Below the pieces are notes generated by a model. That model searched no databases. It was not told where the DNA came from and was given only the letters and a program-made list of their open reading frames with translations. The position numbers and the translations under genes were made by a program. This document shows, in pieces, positions 7,121-15,831 of a stretch of DNA of 64,000 nucleotides. The stretch comes from Sneathiella sp. P13V-1 (lineage in GTDB: Bacteria; Pseudomonadota; Alphaproteobacteria; Sneathiellales; Sneathiellaceae): contig NZ_WYEU01000001.1 in assembly GCF_015143595.1 (NCBI RefSeq), positions 992,001 to 1,056,000 on the forward strand. The letters are read 5' to 3'. Numbering within the stretch: position 1 is the stretch's first letter; each line of letters starts with the position of its first letter.

Positions 7121-9184
7121 GTGGATGGGGAAGTGGGGATTTTCTTGAGACATGAAAAAAGGCAAAGGCGTCTTTGGGCGTCGTCTGTTGCTTTGTCTGT
7201 TTTTCTTCTCCCGGCTTATGCTCAGGCAGAGATTAACTGGCCAGAAACTATCTCCGCGACAGGTGAAACTGGTCAGTTTGTTATTGCCCTTGATACGACT
7301 TCTGATGAGTGGGGGGCACGCACTGAAAATCTGATTATCGAGATTGATAATGTCGATGTTACCGAGCTGGTCGCTTTTACCCCTGCGGGTTTCCGTTATG
7401 AAGTTCTGCAGCCCCTTAAAGTGGGTCTGCATACGCTGAAGATTTACGAGGCGGATCAGGCTGGGGATTATCAATTGGTGCGGGAGTATCAGTTTGAAGC
7501 AACCGCGGATCAGGCCGGTGTGGCGAGCGGCGGATCGCTCACCCTTGAAAGCGATAACAGCCTCGAGATTTCCCAACGACTGTTTGAGACAAATATCACC
7601 TCATCCATTGACGATACAACAGCGTCGGGTGCGGGGAACACCTCTATTCGATATGAGAACGGTGGTTGGTCGCTGAATATCAACAGTAATTATTTCCTCG
7701 AAAGCGAAGAAGAGATTTCCCAGACAGGAAACGAATTTGATCTTGGGGAATATGACGCGCGTCTTGCCTATAGCGGCGATGGATATGGGGCCGAAGTAAA
7801 TCTGGGTCATCATGACGTGGGACTGGAAAGCCTCGCGTTTTCAGGTTTCAACAGACGGGGTGTCTCCTTAAAGACTAGTTTTCTGGATGATGCCATTCAG
7901 ATAACCGGGTTTAGCCTGTCCAGTGATAGCCTTGCGGGTGTGGATGATATTTCAGGGCAAAAAGAAGACAGCGGATATGTAGCCGGCGGTGCCGTTGCGA
8001 TCCGGCCTCTCTGGAATGAGATCGGCAAGATTGAGCTCACGGGTGTCTATTTTGATTCCAAGGGCGGGGAAGCTGATTTTGGCAGTGGGGGTGGTCTTGG
8101 TGTTGATGCGGCCCCCAAAGGGCAAGGGGCAGCGCTGATTGCAGATACCCTCTGGTATGAGGACCGTCTTCGGGTTCGCGGGGAATACGCCTATTCCAAT
8201 ATGGATCTGGATGGGGATGACGCCGCGCTGGATAAAGATAGTGCCAACGCACATGCCTACTCCCTTGATTATGATCTGATTAGGGATGACGGGACACATG
8301 ACACACCCACATCTTTAAAGATTGGCGCTAGATACGAGCGGATTGATACCTATTATTACAGTCTGGCTAATAGTGGTCTTGCCACGGACCGTGATGGGTT
8401 CACCGCTTATGCCAATATGTATTACGGGTCTTTTAACCTGAACGCCTTGTCGTCCGTATTCGTGAATAACGTTGATGATCATGAAGATCTGGCTACGGAT
8501 CGGGTGATTACTGCGTCGCTTGACGGCAGCTACAGTTTTGATCCGCAGGTAAACGAAGAAGGGGAGATCGGCTGGCTCGGTACCCCATTTATGGGCTTTG
8601 GCGTCAATTATATGGATGCCAATAGGGTGGATACCCCTGTTGGATATCTGGGGGATGATACCAACAATCACAGCGGAACCCTTTATTTTAATTTTGGCTC
8701 TTCCTATGAAACCTGGAACTGGCAGCTTGGATATAATCATGCCCTGTTTGTGGATGACACCAATGTGTCCTCAGATACAGCCAATGATCTGATTGATCTT
8801 AGCGCGTACTGGAATGTTTCAGATTACACCAGCCTCTCTGTTGGGGCACAGCTCAACAGGTATGAGCAGAAAGCGGATAGTGAACGTACCTATAGTGTTT
8901 CAGGCAATCTTGGACTGCAAACAGCCTTCATTCCCGACGTTCTTAACGCACGACTTGATTATAATATGAACCTTTCATCAGGCAGCAACGACATACCAGA
9001 TAGACACCTTCTGGCAACAGAGGTGGAATGGACTTTAATTCCTGCTGAAATCAATAGCGCCGGTGTTGCGCTGGCTTTCCGCGGGGCGATGGAGAAACAA
9101 CATGGTAATGAAGACAGCTCCCTGGACGATGCGGCTTACGAGGGCTTTTTCGTCCTTAAATTCAAAGCGCCGTTATTGTACTGA
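7121..9184 (+). CDS. Outer-membrane beta-barrel protein with N-terminal beta-sandwich domain (novel)
   Basis: About 687 residues, function unknown. After a signal peptide (SSVALSVFLLPAYAQA) comes an Ig-like domain of about 100 residues (INWPETISATGETG to YQFEAT). The rest, from about residue 150, is a long series of alternating hydrophobic/polar strands rich in Tyr, Gly, Asp and Asn, ending in FFVLKFKAPLLY, compatible with a C-terminal outer-membrane strand. This fits a large porin-like or secretion-type barrel, but no plug, TonB box or POTRA repeat is visible. The frame opens at GTG 7121; TTG 7145, preceded by a GGGG stretch and giving a compact signal peptide (RHEKRQRRLWAS), is an equally good start. 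Its stop is two bases from the next gene's ATG, so it leads a tight operon. Confidence 0.75.
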   Translation: MDGEVGIFLRHEKRQRRLWASSVALSVFLLPAYAQAEINWPETISATGETGQFVIALDTTSDEWGARTENLIIEIDNVDVTELVAFTPAGFRYEVLQPLKVGLHTLKIYEADQAGDYQLVREYQFEATADQAGVASGGSLTLESDNSLEISQRLFETNITSSIDDTTASGAGNTSIRYENGGWSLNINSNYFLESEEEISQTGNEFDLGEYDARLAYSGDGYGAEVNLGHHDVGLESLAFSGFNRRGVSLKTSFLDDAIQITGFSLSSDSLAGVDDISGQKEDSGYVAGGAVAIRPLWNEIGKIELTGVYFDSKGGEADFGSGGGLGVDAAPKGQGAALIADTLWYEDRLRVRGEYAYSNMDLDGDDAALDKDSANAHAYSLDYDLIRDDGTHDTPTSLKIGARYERIDTYYYSLANSGLATDRDGFTAYANMYYGSFNLNALSSVFVNNVDDHEDLATDRVITASLDGSYSFDPQVNEEGEIGWLGTPFMGFGVNYMDANRVDTPVGYLGDDTNNHSGTLYFNFGSSYETWNWQLGYNHALFVDDTNVSSDTANDLIDLSAYWNVSDYTSLSVGAQLNRYEQKADSERTYSVSGNLGLQTAFIPDVLNARLDYNMNLSSGSNDIPDRHLLATEVEWTLIPAEINSAGVALAFRGAMEKQHGNEDSSLDDAAYEGFFVLKFKAPLLY

Positions 9185-9185
9185 T

Positions 9186-10358
9186 ATGCGTAATCTTCAA
9201 TTTGGCTTGCTTGCGATATTTGCGTTCTGTGGTCTGATTGCGCCGCAAAGTGCAAATGCACTCGTGAATTCGGCAACCCCTGTTCCCGCAACCGTGACAG
9301 TTTCCCCCACGGGAGGATCCGTAACGATTACTTGGAGGGTTGTGCATACGATTTCTGCGCCGGCAACAACGGTCACCTCTTCCCCTGACTATCAGTTCAG
9401 GATTGACGGGGTTTTGATCAATACGGTTGCCAAAGTTCTGACCCGGACGACCACTCCGACAGTTGGTGTTCCTGAAACCCTTACCTATACGGAAACTCTT
9501 CCTATTTCTGCGGCAACGGCCATTCAGATTGCCAACGGTAATAACAATTCCACCTTCACCAGAACTTTCAATGATGGCGGGGGTGCGCAAACGGCTGTGG
9601 CCCGTGTCATTGTGGGCGGCGCAACGGGAGAGCTGTCGATCAATCGCATTGATCTTAGTTTCGAAAACGGAACGAAAACCAAGATCATTAATCAAAGCGA
9701 TCAGCTGCATGCCATCGCAGATGTATCATATCGTGCGCGTGGTTTGCTGGAAGCGGAATGGCGCGTTATTGATAGTAACTCCATCCGTGGGGGGCAGTTT
9801 GAGCGGGTGATCGGTCTGTCCAGACATCAGCTTAGCGCGCCGGGCAATGGCCGCATTCGGATTAAAAGTCCGCGCTTGCCGACGGATTTAAGCGGCTTGC
9901 ACCAAGTGCGCCTGTTCATTCGGAGCCCTGAGCTCAGATTTGAAGAGCCGGTCTTACGCTACTATGTCAGTCCTTCTGCTGTAACAGGTGCTGGTAGATT
10001 GCAGCCTATGCAGGTGGTGCAACCATCAGAAAATGCACTTCTTGGGCCTGACCTACAATTCGCATGGTTGTCAGTTCCTGGGGCGGCAGCCTATCAGATC
10101 GAAATTTTCGGCTCTGGCGCGCCTGGTAATCCGGTAGAAAATCTGAGCAAGGCCCCGTTGGTTGTAGGGGCGCTGGATATTGAGAAGCGCTTGGTTGCCG
10201 GGAAGGTAATCCCGGGTGACAAGACAGCAACTGTTCTGGCCCGTACCACTTTCCAGCATCTGGAGCATGGACGTGAGTATCTGTGGCGGATCAGGGCCAT
10301 CAATGACAACGGAAATGTGCTGTCTCAATCTGCTTTGAGAAAAATCAGGTTCCCTTAA
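9186..10358 (+). CDS. Secreted beta-sandwich (FN3-like) protein of unknown function
   Basis: 390 residues starting at ATG 9186, directly after the barrel gene's stop; the longer frame upstream is only an overlap into that gene. A signal peptide (LLAIFAFCGLIAPQSANA) is followed by a region rich in Thr/Val/Pro (about 30-150), a middle beta-rich region, and a C-terminal part (about 285-390) with a pattern of fibronectin-type domains: DLQFAWLSVPGAAAYQIEIF then EYLWRIRAINDNGN. The likely location is periplasm or cell surface. The tight junction (translation restart, no clear ribosome-binding site) suggests it is made together with the barrel and may be its partner or cargo. I cannot name a function. 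Confidence 0.75.
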   Translation: MRNLQFGLLAIFAFCGLIAPQSANALVNSATPVPATVTVSPTGGSVTITWRVVHTISAPATTVTSSPDYQFRIDGVLINTVAKVLTRTTTPTVGVPETLTYTETLPISAATAIQIANGNNNSTFTRTFNDGGGAQTAVARVIVGGATGELSINRIDLSFENGTKTKIINQSDQLHAIADVSYRARGLLEAEWRVIDSNSIRGGQFERVIGLSRHQLSAPGNGRIRIKSPRLPTDLSGLHQVRLFIRSPELRFEEPVLRYYVSPSAVTGAGRLQPMQVVQPSENALLGPDLQFAWLSVPGAAAYQIEIFGSGAPGNPVENLSKAPLVVGALDIEKRLVAGKVIPGDKTATVLARTTFQHLEHGREYLWRIRAINDNGNVLSQSALRKIRFP

Positions 10359-10396
10359 TTAAGGGCGCTACAGGATCCGTATGGGGATAATTCCAC

Positions 10397-10954
10397 ATGG
10401 AAATGAATGGACCCTCAGATATTGAACTTATCGAAAGGATCGCCCGTCAGGAACGGGCGGCCTTTGATACGTTTTACAGGCGTCATGAAAGACGTCTCTA
10501 TCATTTTATCCTAAAAAAAATGAACGATCCGTCGGAGGCCTACGACATACTCCATGAAGTCTTTATGGAAATCTGGCGAAAAGCAGATCGGTTCGAAGGC
10601 AGATCAAAGGTGAGCACCTGGTTTTTCGGGATCGCCTTTAACAAGTCAGTGGACCGCCTGCGCAAAAAGATGCCAGACCAATTTCCTGAAGATGAAGATA
10701 TGGATATTGAGGATGAAGAGGTTTTAAATCCGATGGAGTTGGTTTCGGCAACAGAAGAAGCAACATTGATTGCAAAATGCGTTGAAAAGCTTGGGGAAGC
10801 TCAGCGCGCTGTTGTTCAGTTGGCTTTTTACGAAGATATGTCCTACCCGGAGATTGCCAAGGTTATTGAGCGTCCGGAAGGAACCGTAAAGACCCGCATA
10901 TTCCACGCCAAGCAGGCCTTAAAGCTCTGCATCTCTAAATTTGCAGGAGTATGA
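10397..10954 (+). CDS. ECF-type RNA polymerase sigma factor
   Basis: 185 residues with the two ECF domains. Region 2 (about 12-85) includes FYRRHERRLYHFILKKM and the -10 recognition/melting segment EVFMEIWRKADRFEGRSK-VSTWFFGIAFNK; region 4 (about 120-180) shows LGEAQRAVVQLAFYEDMSYPEIAKVI and PEGTVKTRIFHAKQAL, the -35 recognition helix-turn-helix. A short acidic linker (DEDMDIEDEE) joins them. The adjacent gene, overlapping by its ribosome-binding region, encodes a membrane anti-sigma factor, so this is a classic sigma/anti-sigma pair. The probable regulon includes the neighbouring barrel and subtilase genes; this is inference. Confidence 0.95.
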   Translation: MEMNGPSDIELIERIARQERAAFDTFYRRHERRLYHFILKKMNDPSEAYDILHEVFMEIWRKADRFEGRSKVSTWFFGIAFNKSVDRLRKKMPDQFPEDEDMDIEDEEVLNPMELVSATEEATLIAKCVEKLGEAQRAVVQLAFYEDMSYPEIAKVIERPEGTVKTRIFHAKQALKLCISKFAGV

Positions 10955-10956
10955 CC

Positions 10957-11562
10957 ATGACTGAGGTGGATAAAAATCTGGATCAGCTCTTACCCTTCTA
11001 CGCCAACGGGACGCTTGAAGGGGCCGAGAAAGAAGCTGTAGAGGCCCGATTAAGCGAAGACGCAGATTTCAGAGCCGAGCTTGCCTATTTGAAAGCCTTA
11101 CGTGCAAACATCCAAAGTGAAGAAATTGTCGGTAGTCCCGGTGAGTTGGGCTTGAAACGGCTCCATAAGGAGATGGACGCTGAGGATAGGATTTCAGCAC
11201 CACCTGCTCCGGCAAATGACAACAGCTTCTGGCGTCTGACAGCGATCGCTGCTGCCATTGCGCTGGTGATATCCGTTGGCATGCAAGTTTACGGGACTGT
11301 GTCAGGCGAGGATACTTATACGACGGCATCTGGGACCCAACAGATTGACGGGCCGGTGTTCCAGATCTTCTTTAAAGATGACAGCTCTGAAGTGGATATT
11401 AGAAGCTTGCTTCTGAAAGAAGGGCTGACGATCGTCGAAGGCCCCACGGAAATCGGTTATTACCGGATTGCCTCCCGGGCGAAACTTGACAATCAGGCGC
11501 TTGGCGCATTGTTGAAACGTTTATCTGCCTCCCCTCTCATTCAAGAGGCCCTTCAGGAGTAG
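10957..11562 (+). CDS. Membrane-anchored anti-sigma factor with protease-propeptide-like periplasmic domain
   Basis: 201 residues. The cytoplasmic part (about 1-88) is the helical anti-sigma type (LDQLLPFYANGTLEGAEKEAVEARL) but lacks the His-x3-Cys-x2-Cys zinc ligands of many such proteins. One transmembrane helix lies at about 93-113 (LTAIAAAIALVISVGMQVYG). The periplasmic part (about 134-201) has the pattern FQIFFKDDSSEVDIRSLL ... IVEGPTEIGYYRIA ... LLKRLSASPLIQEA, two beta-alpha-beta halves like a subtilisin propeptide (I9-like) fold. I chose ATG 10957 because GCAGGAG lies 7 bases upstream; ATG 10951 overlaps the sigma stop but is too close to that site. The secreted subtilase begins nine bases after it. 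Confidence 0.85.
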   Translation: MTEVDKNLDQLLPFYANGTLEGAEKEAVEARLSEDADFRAELAYLKALRANIQSEEIVGSPGELGLKRLHKEMDAEDRISAPPAPANDNSFWRLTAIAAAIALVISVGMQVYGTVSGEDTYTTASGTQQIDGPVFQIFFKDDSSEVDIRSLLLKEGLTIVEGPTEIGYYRIASRAKLDNQALGALLKRLSASPLIQEALQE

Positions 11563-11571
11563 GAGGTCCAG

Positions 11572-13191
11572 ATGACGCACCTTTTGCTCAAAATGATGTT
11601 GGTGTCAGCCTTATGGAGTTGGTCGTGTGCAGCAAATGCGCAAACCGCGCCAACGGATCCTGCAGGCTCTCCTTCCAGTTCGGTGCCGGGAACAAGCACT
11701 CCGCGTCCTGGCACTGCGCCTCTAACTTTGCCTGCTCGCCGCGTTCTTGGTGGGGCGTCCCTCAAACCCGCTCAGTTTTTGCGGTTTGAAGGAAGTTGCC
11801 TGCCCCCTCAAGGGATCTGGCGTCTTGTGGGGTCAAATTTTGCAGAAGGCCGAAGCACAGCCTATCGGTTATATCTGAAATCCAGTAAGGGAGATAAAAA
11901 AGCGCTGCCAATCTCGTCGGTGCGAAAAAACGTTATTTCCAGTCGTATCTCGTCATCTGATTTTCTGGAGAAGGGTCAAAAATACTGGTTCGAGCTTTAT
12001 GTGGGTCAACAGATTGTTGAAGGCCCCGGCAATCGGCTTCGCCTCGAAAGATGCACAGATGAAACCCCTTTGCTTTCCCCTTCGCGTGAGAGGGAATATC
12101 TACCCCGCGAAATTTTGGTCCAGTTACCGTTTAGCGCCTTTAGTGAGGCTGAGAAGCAAAGCATCGTTAGCCAGTTGCAAAGCTTAGGATACACCATCGC
12201 TCGCGATGAAACACTGGAGGTGCTGGAGGTTTATTTGCTCCGCATCGGGACGGGGGCTGGCGCGGATTTACCGTCATTGATCGATGAACTTCGTAACCGA
12301 TATCCTGAAGCGCAAATCGATTTCAACCATATTGCAACATTGGCAAATGGTCGAAAACACTACGGACGCAAATTATCAGGTCTTCCCGTGCCACCGCTTC
12401 AATGCGGGGTGCTGGAGACACTTCAAACACGGGTCGGAATTGTAGATGGCGGGGCAAATCTGAACCACAGTGCGCTGAAATCTGTGCCTAATGTGCATAT
12501 GGCTCGCTTTGGCGATGGTATATCGGCGGGAAGTATCGCAAGTGCTCACGGAACTGCTATTCTCTCTCAGTATAAAGGCGCAGACAAAGAACTGGATCTA
12601 AGGGGTCTGCTACCCAATTCCCATGTGTTTCTGGCAGATGTACTGGATGAGGAAAGCGGTAGTGGTAACAGTTTCACGGTGATAACGGGCCTCAATTGGT
12701 TGGCAAAAAGAAACGTAGATATCGTTTCCATTTCCATGGAGGGGCCGCCCAATCGATTGTTGGAGAAGGTCTTCCAGACGCTGGATCGGCTTGGGGTTTT
12801 TGTGATTGCCGCTGCCGGAAATGGGGGGCACAGGGGAAAGGCTGTCTTTCCCGCAGCATATCCGTCAGTGATCACTGTAACGGCGGTGGGGCCAACAAGG
12901 TCCATTTATGGTAAAGCCAATCAAGGGAGTTTCGTTGATATCGCCGCGCCGGGGTCGAGTATTTGGCTCGCTCGCAAAGACACAGGGGCAAGCTATCAAA
13001 CAGGAACCTCATTTGCGGTTCCTTTTGTCGTTTCAAAAGCGGCGCTGGTGCTTGGGAGTAGATCTAAAGGTTCTGGTTTTACACATACTGATCTGCGGCA
13101 GGCGCTCATACAACATGTGATCGATCTTGGCACAACGGGTCGGGATGATGTTTTTGGCGCTGGACTTGTTCAATTTTTTAATTGTGAATAA
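11572..13191 (+). CDS. Secreted subtilisin-like serine protease (S8 family)
   Basis: 539 residues. The signal peptide ends near residue 23 (SCAANA), followed by a Pro/Ser/Thr linker, a beta-rich domain (about 65-160), a propeptide-like domain (about 177-256, PREILVQLPFSAFSEAEKQ to PEAQIDFNHIA), and the S8 catalytic domain. The triad is intact: Asp292 in GIVDGGANLNH, His326 in SAHGTAILS, Ser480 in GTSFAVPF, with the oxyanion Asn in AAAGNGG. The ribosome-binding site GGAGG directly precedes ATG. It is the last gene of the barrel/sigma set and is followed by a terminator. Likely roles are processing of the surface proteins in the set or cleavage of the anti-sigma factor; neither is shown by the sequence. 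Confidence 0.92.
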   Translation: MTHLLLKMMLVSALWSWSCAANAQTAPTDPAGSPSSSVPGTSTPRPGTAPLTLPARRVLGGASLKPAQFLRFEGSCLPPQGIWRLVGSNFAEGRSTAYRLYLKSSKGDKKALPISSVRKNVISSRISSSDFLEKGQKYWFELYVGQQIVEGPGNRLRLERCTDETPLLSPSREREYLPREILVQLPFSAFSEAEKQSIVSQLQSLGYTIARDETLEVLEVYLLRIGTGAGADLPSLIDELRNRYPEAQIDFNHIATLANGRKHYGRKLSGLPVPPLQCGVLETLQTRVGIVDGGANLNHSALKSVPNVHMARFGDGISAGSIASAHGTAILSQYKGADKELDLRGLLPNSHVFLADVLDEESGSGNSFTVITGLNWLAKRNVDIVSISMEGPPNRLLEKVFQTLDRLGVFVIAAAGNGGHRGKAVFPAAYPSVITVTAVGPTRSIYGKANQGSFVDIAAPGSSIWLARKDTGASYQTGTSFAVPFVVSKAALVLGSRSKGSGFTHTDLRQALIQHVIDLGTTGRDDVFGAGLVQFFNCE

Positions 13192-13203
13192 GTCGGATTT
13201 TTA

Positions 13204-13232
13204 AAAGGGGGTCTCACAGACCCCCTTTCAAG
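13204..13232. terminator. Bidirectional terminator between subtilase and aldehyde dehydrogenase genes
   Basis: Perfect 11-bp stem AAAGGGGGTCT (13204-13214) / AGACCCCCTTT (13218-13228) with a CAC loop between two convergent genes. The T-run is better on the minus strand (TTTTAAAAA). Confidence 0.85.
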
Positions 13233-13235
13233 TTG

Positions 13236-14738
13236 TCAGATATCGAACTTAACGCCCTGTGCCAGGGGGAGTTCAGAGGAATAATTCACCGTTGAAGTTT
13301 GACGGCGCATATATCCTTTCCAGGCGTCTGATCCGCTCTCGCGACCTCCGCCGGTTTCTTTTTCACCGCCGAATGCCCCTCCAATTTCAGCACCTGACGG
13401 ACCAATATTGACATTGGCGATCCCGCAGTCGGACCCAACAGCAGAAATAAAGGTCTCCGCTTCGCGCACATTCATGGTGAAAATGCAGGAGGACAGACCT
13501 TGCGGTACGTCATTTTGAAGATCAATGGCCTCTTCCAGATCCTCATAGGAAATCACGTAGAGAATAGGCGCGAAGGTTTCCGTCTTCATGGTCTCTGTTT
13601 GGGACGGCATTTCCACCAAAGCAGGGGATATATAAGCTCCGCCCGGCACATTCTCGGTGACCACATTACCACCGTGAACTATCCCGCCCTCAGCCGCCGC
13701 GCTCTCCAGTGCCTGTTGCATATTCTGCAAGGCACCCTGATCTACCAACGGGCCGATCAAAGTAGAAGCATTGCGCGGATCTCCAATATTAAAAGAGCTG
13801 TAGGCGGATTTCAGCTTTTCAACCAGTTCATCCTTGATGGAGGAGTGAACGATCAGGCGGCGAAGTGAAGTACATCGCTGCCCCGCGGTGCCAACGGCAG
13901 AGAACACAATGGCGCGTACAGCCATTTCCAGATCTGCGGATGGGGCAACGATCATGGCGTTATTCCCACCAAGCTCCAGAATAGGGCGTCCCCAACGGGC
14001 GAGGACCTTTGGCCCTACGATATTCCCCATACGGGTGGAGCCAGTTGCAGAAATAACTGGCACATCTTTGCTTTCCACCAACGCTTCACCAATATCGGCG
14101 CTGCCAATGACGACCTGGCTCAGACCTTCCGGCGCATCCTCACCAAAACGCCTGAGGGCGCGTTCCAGAATTTTCTGGCAGGCAAGGGCGGTGAGTGGCG
14201 TTTTCTCTGACGGTTTCCAGATAACGGGGTTGCCGCAGACGAGGGCCAAAGCAGTGTTCCATGACCAGACGGCAACTGGAAAGTTAAAGGCAGAAATAAT
14301 ACCAACCGGGCCGATAGGGTGCCACGTCTCCCGCATGGAATGGCCCGGACGTTCTGATGCGATGGTCAGGCCGTAAATCTGACGGGAAAGGCCAGTTGCG
14401 AAATCGCAGATGTCGATCATTTCCTGAACTTCGCCTAACCCTTCTGACAGGATTTTGCCTGCTTCAAGTGTTACAAGGGCACCGAGCTCCTCTTTAGAGG
14501 CACGTAGCTCCTCCCCCAGTAAGCGGACAAGCTCTCCGCGCCGCGGGGCTGGAACCGCGCGCCATTTATTAAACGCGGCTTTTGATCTTTTGATGATCGC
14601 AGGCATTTCTGCCGCGGTAGTCTCCTCGACCGCAGCGATTTGGGTCCCATCAATTGGGGAGTGTACGGTCAGATTTCCGTCTGTGATTGTTGGGCCATTA
14701 AGGCCAAGAGATGTCAATAACTCGTGAGGGGTCATCAT
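13236..14738 (-). CDS. amaB: ALDH7-family aldehyde dehydrogenase (probable L-piperidine-6-carboxylate / aminoadipic semialdehyde dehydrogenase)
   Basis: NAD-dependent aldehyde dehydrogenase, about 500 residues. The catalytic Cys289 lies in GQRCTSLRRL and the general-base Glu in LELGGNNAMIV; the cofactor-binding segment ISATGSTRMG and the wall segment FNFPVAVWSWN are visible. The ALDH7 branch (antiquitin/AmaB) oxidises alpha-aminoadipic semialdehyde in lysine catabolism; the GGAFGGEKETGGGRESGSDAWKGYMRR-type C-terminal block (split here: GGAFGGEKETGGGRES, then SDAWKGYMRR) is typical of it. AGGAG is just upstream of ATGATG; either ATG could be used. Transcribed divergently from a LysR regulator 158 bases away, which probably controls it. 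Substrate assignment rests on family resemblance. Confidence 0.85.
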   Translation of the reverse strand: MMTPHELLTSLGLNGPTITDGNLTVHSPIDGTQIAAVEETTAAEMPAIIKRSKAAFNKWRAVPAPRRGELVRLLGEELRASKEELGALVTLEAGKILSEGLGEVQEMIDICDFATGLSRQIYGLTIASERPGHSMRETWHPIGPVGIISAFNFPVAVWSWNTALALVCGNPVIWKPSEKTPLTALACQKILERALRRFGEDAPEGLSQVVIGSADIGEALVESKDVPVISATGSTRMGNIVGPKVLARWGRPILELGGNNAMIVAPSADLEMAVRAIVFSAVGTAGQRCTSLRRLIVHSSIKDELVEKLKSAYSSFNIGDPRNASTLIGPLVDQGALQNMQQALESAAAEGGIVHGGNVVTENVPGGAYISPALVEMPSQTETMKTETFAPILYVISYEDLEEAIDLQNDVPQGLSSCIFTMNVREAETFISAVGSDCGIANVNIGPSGAEIGGAFGGEKETGGGRESGSDAWKGYMRRQTSTVNYSSELPLAQGVKFDI

Positions 14739-14848
14739 TTTCTCCTGCGTCTATCTACTAGGATATCTAGGGCGATCCGGTCCATTTGGCGACGTGATCA
14801 CTCCTGCTTGAAAATGATTTAGCACGGCAAAAACTTGATTATAATATC

Positions 14849-14878
14849 AGTAATAGTCATATTTGATTGACTGTTACT
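14849..14878 (+). promoter_or_regulatory. Candidate LysR operator in the divergent amaB/LysR intergenic region
   Basis: Inverted repeat AGTAATAGTCA (14849-14859) and TGACTGTTACT (14868-14878), 10 of 11 positions matching, spacer of 8 bases. It lies about 20 bases before the LysR start codon, a usual place for autorepression and for activating the divergent gene. Confidence 0.65.
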
Positions 14879-14896
14879 CAATGAATATATTTTGCC

Positions 14897-15814
14897 ATGA
14901 CACTTCCCAGCCTATCCCTTCTTCGCTGTTTCGATGCTGCTGCCCGCTATGAAAGCTATGCCGATGCAGCAGAAGAGCTGGGGCTTTCCGTGGGTGGAGT
15001 CAGCCGACAGGTGAAAGCTCTAGAAGTTCATTTGGGGGTTAATCTCTTTCGGCGGGAAGGGCGGGGTGTTCGCCTGACCACTGCGGGCGAAGCGCTTGCC
15101 CCCCGGGTTCATGAAGATCTGGAGCGATTGAGTTTAACGGTGGAGGCAGCAAAGGCCCTTGGGTCATTGCCCAAGATGCTGTCTATCACCGCACCTTCTA
15201 CGTTTAGTGAGCGTTGGCTCGTCCCGCGGTTAAAGCAATATCGGGATGCGCATAAGGACGTGGCGCTTGTGGTCAAAACAAGGGCGGAGCCTTTTGATCT
15301 GGTCACTGAGAAGGTGGATGTGGCCATTCATTTTGGCGCGATGGATTGGCCGGGGGCGCAGCTAACGCCCCTGTGCCCGGAAAACCTGACCCTTGTGGCT
15401 GCCCCTAGTTTTCTGGATGGGCAAGGCGGGACGGTTCCTGAGATCGTCTCCCACCGTCATCGACTTCACCTCACCACACGTCCCCACATGTGGGAAGGTT
15501 TTGTAGCCTCCTTATCGAAACAGACAAAAGGTATTCAGGAAGGCACCTATTTTGACGAATTTAATCTACTTATTGCCGCCGCAACAGCAGGCATGGGGCT
15601 TGCGATTATCCCATCTTACATGATCGAAAAGGAAATCGCGACCGGCGCCCTTCGCGTGTTGGCAAGTGTGCCCGATGACAGTAATCGCTCCTATTATATC
15701 GCAACCCAACCCGCGACCGGATCAAAACTGGTCAGCGATTTTATCATCTGGCTGAAAGGTCAGGTCAGCGGCAAATACACCATCGATCAAATGATCAGCT
15801 CCGATAACGGGTAG
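14897..15814 (+). CDS. LysR-family transcriptional regulator (GcvA-like)
   Basis: 305 residues: N-terminal winged helix-turn-helix (about 4-62, FDAAARYESYADAAEELGLSVGGVSRQ split by the turn) followed by a periplasmic-binding-protein-like effector domain. The SVGGVSRQVKALE recognition segment and the LFRREGRGVRLTTAG wing are GcvA/AmpR-like. The neighbouring divergent gene encodes an ALDH7-type dehydrogenase, and an inverted repeat lies in the shared promoter region, so it most likely regulates that gene in response to a lysine- or amino-acid-derived compound (inference). Confidence 0.92.
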   Translation: MTLPSLSLLRCFDAAARYESYADAAEELGLSVGGVSRQVKALEVHLGVNLFRREGRGVRLTTAGEALAPRVHEDLERLSLTVEAAKALGSLPKMLSITAPSTFSERWLVPRLKQYRDAHKDVALVVKTRAEPFDLVTEKVDVAIHFGAMDWPGAQLTPLCPENLTLVAAPSFLDGQGGTVPEIVSHRHRLHLTTRPHMWEGFVASLSKQTKGIQEGTYFDEFNLLIAAATAGMGLAIIPSYMIEKEIATGALRVLASVPDDSNRSYYIATQPATGSKLVSDFIIWLKGQVSGKYTIDQMISSDNG

Positions 15815-15831
15815 CCAAGAGACGGCAATTC

